From contig JACDAW010000068.1 in assembly GCA_013695245.1 (NCBI GenBank), positions 1-9,672 of the forward strand: 9,672 nt of DNA. The letters run 5' to 3'. The notes beneath the pieces are model-generated. The model made no database searches and was not told the DNA's origin. It was given only the letters and a program-made list of their open reading frames with translations. Origin of the DNA: Pyrinomonadaceae bacterium. Lineage in GTDB: Bacteria > Acidobacteriota > Blastocatellia > Pyrinomonadales > Pyrinomonadaceae. This document shows, in pieces, positions 7,084 through 9,672 of the stretch (position 1 is its first letter; every line of letters begins with the position of its first letter). A program made the translations under genes and the position numbers.

Positions 7084-7098
7084 AGATGCGAATTTCAG

Positions 7099-7755
7099 AT
7101 GTACGAAGCGCAAGAACGAACGAACGGAACGGCGGAAACAAGCGCGGGACATTTCTATGATCGCATCGCGCGTTTCTACAACTTAACTTTCAAGCTCAAC
7201 GGCTACGGGCGCTCGCTTGAGCGTTACCTGCGCACTCACCCGTTGCCGCTTAACACCGGGGCCCGCGTGCTCGACGCCGGTTGCGGCACTGGATTGCTTA
7301 CGATTGCGCTACTGAAAGCCCTCGCTAGAGCTTCGCACATCACCGCACTTGATCTCTCAACTTCCTCAATCATCACTGCCCGCCGCGCCGTCGCCGAAAC
7401 ATCCAATACAAAACATCAAATCTCGTTTTTGCAAGCCAATGTTCTTAATTTACCTTTCGGCGACGGCCATTTCGATTTCATCGTTACGAGCGGCGCGCTC
7501 GAATACGTGCCGCTCGATGAAGGCATGAGCGAACTTGCGCGCGTGCTCGCGCCCGGCGGCTACTTCCTGCATTTGCCCGTGCATCCTTCGCCAACCACTT
7601 CAATGCTCGAATGGATGTTTCATTTCAAAAGTCATTCGCCTCATGAAGTAATGGAAAACACTATGCGCTATTTCCGCGTTGTGGATCATCACCGCTTTCC
7701 AATCCTTGATCCGATCAGTTGGAGCAAAACGGCCGTGCTCGCGCAGAAAGCTTAG
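7099..7755 (+). CDS. Class I SAM-dependent methyltransferase
   Basis: The 218-aa protein has a single Rossmann-type methyltransferase domain. Motif I is VLDAGCGTGLLTIAL (about residues 57-71). The acidic residue at the end of strand 2 is in ITALDLSTSSI. NVLNLPFGDGHFDFIVTSGA supplies the post-I and strand 4 motifs, and ELARVLAPGGYFLHLPVHPS the post-II region. This is the Methyltransf_11/UbiE-like group. The N-terminal SAGHFYDRIARFYNLTFKL resembles quinone or small-molecule methyltransferases, but the substrate cannot be read from sequence. The short C-terminus (to SKTAVLAQKA) lacks a further domain. The frame stays open upstream to 6835, yet that stretch runs over the dsbA-like gene and the promoter region, so ATG 7099 (MYEAQERTNG) is chosen. 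No strong ribosome binding site is seen. The gene is divergent from dsbA and convergent with the gene at 7877. Confidence 0.87.
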   Translation: MYEAQERTNGTAETSAGHFYDRIARFYNLTFKLNGYGRSLERYLRTHPLPLNTGARVLDAGCGTGLLTIALLKALARASHITALDLSTSSIITARRAVAETSNTKHQISFLQANVLNLPFGDGHFDFIVTSGALEYVPLDEGMSELARVLAPGGYFLHLPVHPSPTTSMLEWMFHFKSHSPHEVMENTMRYFRVVDHHRFPILDPISWSKTAVLAQKA

Positions 7756-7811
7756 CGCGATAGAGCGAAGAATTGCCAAAGGCAACCTAGATAATTCCGC
7801 GCATAACATTT

Positions 7812-7861
7812 AAAAGCGCGAAAGGCGCATAAGCATGAAAGCATCTGCGCCTCTCGTCGCG
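7812..7861 (-). terminator. Hairpin terminator for the minus-strand gene at 7877-8422
   Basis: The stem is AGGCGCA (7823-7829) with TGCGCCT (7846-7852), extended by CGCG (7817-7820) with CGCG (7858-7861). Read on the minus strand, the outer stem is followed by CTTTTAAA, a short U tract, 16 bases after the gene's stop. It may also stop plus-strand transcripts from the methyltransferase, although no T run follows on that side. A weaker hairpin TTGCC-AAA-GGCAA lies at 7773-7785. Confidence 0.55.
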
Positions 7862-7876
7862 TGAATAATTCAAGAC

Positions 7877-8422
7877 TTAAGCGCCCTGTTGTCGTTGCGC
7901 GATCTGTGTGAGCGCGATTGTCAATGCTGCTGCGCCGAGAGCTTTAACAAGCGTCGGGTGTTGCGAGTAGAAGTCGCTGATCTGATCAATAACCGATGGG
8001 TCTTTCTTTTCGGCGGCCGCCGCGATCTCCTGCACGGCGTCGGCCGGAATCTGCTCGGCTTCCTCCGGCGTCACTTGTCGCTGGCCGCTGCCCAACAAAC
8101 CGGCGAGGCCGGACAATCCGCCGCCGCGTCTGGAAAGAAGCTGCGCAACGAGCGTCGGGCCGACCGTTGCGATTAACGTGTTGAGCAGGCTTGCGCGCTG
8201 CTGGCCGTTGGAGTTGTTGAAAAGCTGCGAAACCATTTGTCCGAATTCCGGCGTCTGTTCGGAGCGAAAGGCAGCCGCGAGTCCGTCGGCGATGGCGGAA
8301 TTAGGCGCGGCTTGCGCGAAACGGTCGAAATCATTATCAACGTTAGCTGGCGTTTGCTGTGCGCTTGCTGCGCCGCCTCCGTATTGTTGCAATAAACCGC
8401 TCAATTGATTCATCCAATCCAT
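7877..8422 (-). CDS. Small helical Ala/Gln-rich protein of unknown function
   Basis: The product has 181 aa and I do not recognise a characterised family. It begins MDWMNQLSGLLQQYGGG, with a short amphipathic N-terminus. A helical block (31-95) carries FDRFAQAAPNSAIADGLAAA and ASLLNTLIATVGPTLVAQLL. A glycine-rich turn follows (100-114), then VTPEEAEQIPADAVQEIAA, and a C-terminal hydrophobic helix (about 157-174, LVKALGAAALTIALTQIA). The style recalls the DUF937/YidB-like group, but that is only a resemblance. There is no signal peptide, and the C-terminal helix could be amphipathic or weakly membrane-associated. The start is firm: GGAAGGGG lies 10 bases before the ATG. A good promoter is visible at 8470-8498 and a terminator follows, so this looks like a single-gene transcript. 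Its neighbours give no clue to its role. Confidence 0.8.
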   Translation of the reverse strand: MDWMNQLSGLLQQYGGGAASAQQTPANVDNDFDRFAQAAPNSAIADGLAAAFRSEQTPEFGQMVSQLFNNSNGQQRASLLNTLIATVGPTLVAQLLSRRGGGLSGLAGLLGSGQRQVTPEEAEQIPADAVQEIAAAAEKKDPSVIDQISDFYSQHPTLVKALGAAALTIALTQIAQRQQGA

Positions 8423-8432
8423 GTCGTTTTAT

Positions 8433-8440
8433 CCCCTTCC
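8433..8440 (-). promoter_or_regulatory. Strong ribosome binding site of the gene at 7877-8422
   Basis: The minus strand reads GGAAGGGG ten bases before the ATG at 8422. It is among the best Shine-Dalgarno matches in a window where several genes lack one, suggesting efficient expression of this small protein. Confidence 0.6.
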
Positions 8441-8469
8441 GATAATTTCATGAACACTTGTGCTGGAAC

Positions 8470-8498
8470 AACATAACGGTTCATCGTTGCTGTGGCAA
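8470..8498 (-). promoter_or_regulatory. Candidate sigma-70-type promoter of the gene at 7877-8422
   Basis: On the minus strand TTGCCA (8498-8493, five of six to TTGACA) and TATGTT (8475-8470, four of six to TATAAT) are separated by 17 bases. The predicted start near 8463 gives a leader of about 40 bases that includes the GGAAGGGG site. Its -35 overlaps one arm of the inverted repeat at 8494-8546. Confidence 0.5.
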
Positions 8499-8546
8499 GC
8501 CGCGAAAAACGGATTTTAGACTTCATTCCACAGTTGCGCGCTTGCC
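8494..8546. repeat. Inverted repeat between the class V enzyme gene and the downstream promoter
   Basis: GGCAAGC (8494-8500) pairs with GCTTGCC (8540-8546), and GCG (8502-8504) pairs with CGC (8537-8539). This gives a 10-bp stem with one bulged C and a 32-base loop. It begins three bases after the stop of the class V enzyme gene and reaches into the -35 of the next promoter. No U tract follows on the minus strand, so it is a poor intrinsic terminator. It could be an operator or a transcript-end structure. Confidence 0.35.
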
Positions 8547-8549
8547 CGT

Positions 8550-9671
8550 TTAACGCATCTCATTCAACGCTTCAATCAATCGCTCAATATCTGCCTCATT
8601 GTTAAAGAAATCAGTTGCAACGCGAATGCCTTCCGGCTTGCGCGTTACGTCCACGCCGCGCTTCAGCAGATGCGCGATTGCTTGCGAGGGCTGTTCGAGA
8701 TGCACGAGGGTTTCGGCCGAGCGCGACTTCTCGTTTGCGATTGGCGACAACACTTTCCATCCCGCTTCAATAAGATGATTTGTTAAATAACGGTTAAGTT
8801 CAAGCGCACGCCGTTCGATATTTTCAATCTTTAACTCCATAAGGTAATCGCTTGCCGCGCCGAGCGCGAAGATCGAAGCAAACTGCGGCACACCTAACTC
8901 TATGCGCGCCGCCGCATCTGCGCGCAACTTAAATTCGTTGTTCCGCATACCGAAAGCATCTTCAACGCTCATCCAACCAACGGCGCGCGGGCGCGTTCGC
9001 TCCAGAAGTTCGCGGCTCAAATAAAGAAATCCCGTGCCAAGTCCTGCCAGCATCCATTTGTGCCCGGTCGCACACAAAGCGTCAATCCTCATTCGCTTCA
9101 CATCAATCGGCAACACGCCCGCCGATTGGCTCGCGTTTACTATTAAGAAATGGTCACCCTTGTTGCGCCCTATCACTTCCAAGTCGAGGCGAAAGCCGTT
9201 TGAATATTGAACGTGGCTGAGCGCAATGATCTTCGTGCGTTCGCTCATCGCGCTGCGCACATCTTCCGTTCGCACTTCGCCGTCAGTCGCACGCAACAGA
9301 TGAACGCGAATGCCGCGATGCAACCAAGGAACGGTCGTTACCGGAAACTCCAACTCTGATGAGATGACTTCGCCCGTCCCTTCAAGCGCATCAACGATAA
9401 CGTTCATACCTGTTGACGTGTTCGGCGCGAAAGCGATCTCCTCAGCGTCTGCGTTGATCATTTCGGCAATTCGCTTCCTCGTTCCTTCGCGCCGCGCCAC
9501 CCACTCTTCCCAGTTGCGGTCGCCTTCTTCCATCAGCTCGCGGTAAAACTCTGCGGGAGCATCAATCACCGGACGCGGAACAGGCCCCGTCGCCGCAGTT
9601 TTTAAATACACCATGCTCTCTGTGATCGGAAAATCTTTCCTTACCGCTTGCCAATCAATTTCACTACGCAT
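8550..9671 (-). CDS. Class V aminotransferase / cysteine desulfurase-like PLP enzyme
   Basis: The 373-aa protein has the fold type I architecture of the aminotransferase class V group (NifS/SufS, isopenicillin N epimerase-like). FAPNTSTGMNVIVDAL (about 81-96) supplies the phosphate-binding region. LSHVQYSNGFRLDL (151-164) is typical of the group. The PLP lysine is Lys205 in ATGHKWMLAGLGTGFLYLS. The C-terminal EGIRVATDFFNNEADIERL carries the usual substrate-carboxylate Arg. Where the family normally has an Asp that pairs with the PLP ring nitrogen (DxxQ), this protein reads VNASQSAG, with Asn179. Desulfurase activity needs a Cys in a late loop, and I see none in the C-terminal half, so an aminotransferase, lyase or epimerase role is more likely. 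The ATG at 9671 lies one base from the window edge, so a start further upstream cannot be excluded. No regulatory sequence is visible. Confidence 0.88.
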   Translation of the reverse strand: MRSEIDWQAVRKDFPITESMVYLKTAATGPVPRPVIDAPAEFYRELMEEGDRNWEEWVARREGTRKRIAEMINADAEEIAFAPNTSTGMNVIVDALEGTGEVISSELEFPVTTVPWLHRGIRVHLLRATDGEVRTEDVRSAMSERTKIIALSHVQYSNGFRLDLEVIGRNKGDHFLIVNASQSAGVLPIDVKRMRIDALCATGHKWMLAGLGTGFLYLSRELLERTRPRAVGWMSVEDAFGMRNNEFKLRADAAARIELGVPQFASIFALGAASDYLMELKIENIERRALELNRYLTNHLIEAGWKVLSPIANEKSRSAETLVHLEQPSQAIAHLLKRGVDVTRKPEGIRVATDFFNNEADIERLIEALNEMR

Positions 9672-9672
9672 A

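Noticed and set aside
6835..7098. Upstream extension of the methyltransferase by 88 codons
   Set aside because: The extension covers the start of the dsbA-like gene antisense and the divergent promoter region, and adds no methyltransferase sequence.
6673..7152. Minus-strand frame across the dsbA-like gene and the intergenic region
   Set aside because: It overlaps the CPPC-bearing gene in another frame, is arginine-rich like other shadow frames, and has no recognisable domain.

Overview
The window most resembles the chromosome of an acidobacterium, probably class Blastocatellia. That placement is inferred from gene content and style: a Hanks-type kinase fused to a TolB-like/TPR sensor half, a secreted protein of unknown function, a GDE-type debranching enzyme, VKOR in place of DsbB, moderate G+C and few strong Shine-Dalgarno sites. 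No rRNA, marker protein or database search supports it. There is no tRNA, rRNA, insertion sequence, transposase, integrase or CRISPR array in the window.

Layout. Positions 1-90 end in the right arm of an attC-like inverted repeat. A large membrane Ser/Thr kinase (113-2599, +) follows. A second, complete attC-like hairpin (2657-2766) lies just behind it. So the kinase sits like an integron gene cassette between two related folded sites. A secreted protein of unknown function (2760-3629, -) converges on the kinase, and its stop codon lies inside the second site. It diverges from a glycogen debranching enzyme (3755-5740, +). Next comes a two-gene disulfide-bond operon on the minus strand, dsbA-like then VKOR, coupled by a GTGA overlap (6935 to 5779). 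It diverges from a SAM methyltransferase (7099-7755, +) across a 163-bp region holding inverted repeats and candidate promoters. A hairpin terminator (7812-7861) separates the methyltransferase from a small alanine/glutamine-rich protein of unknown function (7877-8422, -), which has its own good promoter and ribosome binding site. The window ends with a class V PLP-dependent enzyme (8550-9671, -).

How the genes work together. The only clear functional unit is DsbA-VKOR: VKOR reoxidises the periplasmic dithiol oxidase, probably with quinone as electron acceptor. The kinase would phosphorylate targets in the cytoplasm while its TolB-like/TPR half lies outside the membrane. The debranching enzyme acts in glycogen or maltodextrin turnover. 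The other genes look like independent transcription units.

The most interesting observation is the pair of attC-like elements around the kinase. The right arm of the first (62-90) is the inverted complement of the left arm of the second (2657-2686). Both follow the AAC-AA / GC-GTT box layout of integron attC sites. Whether they are working recombination sites or a dispersed palindromic repeat family cannot be settled from this window.
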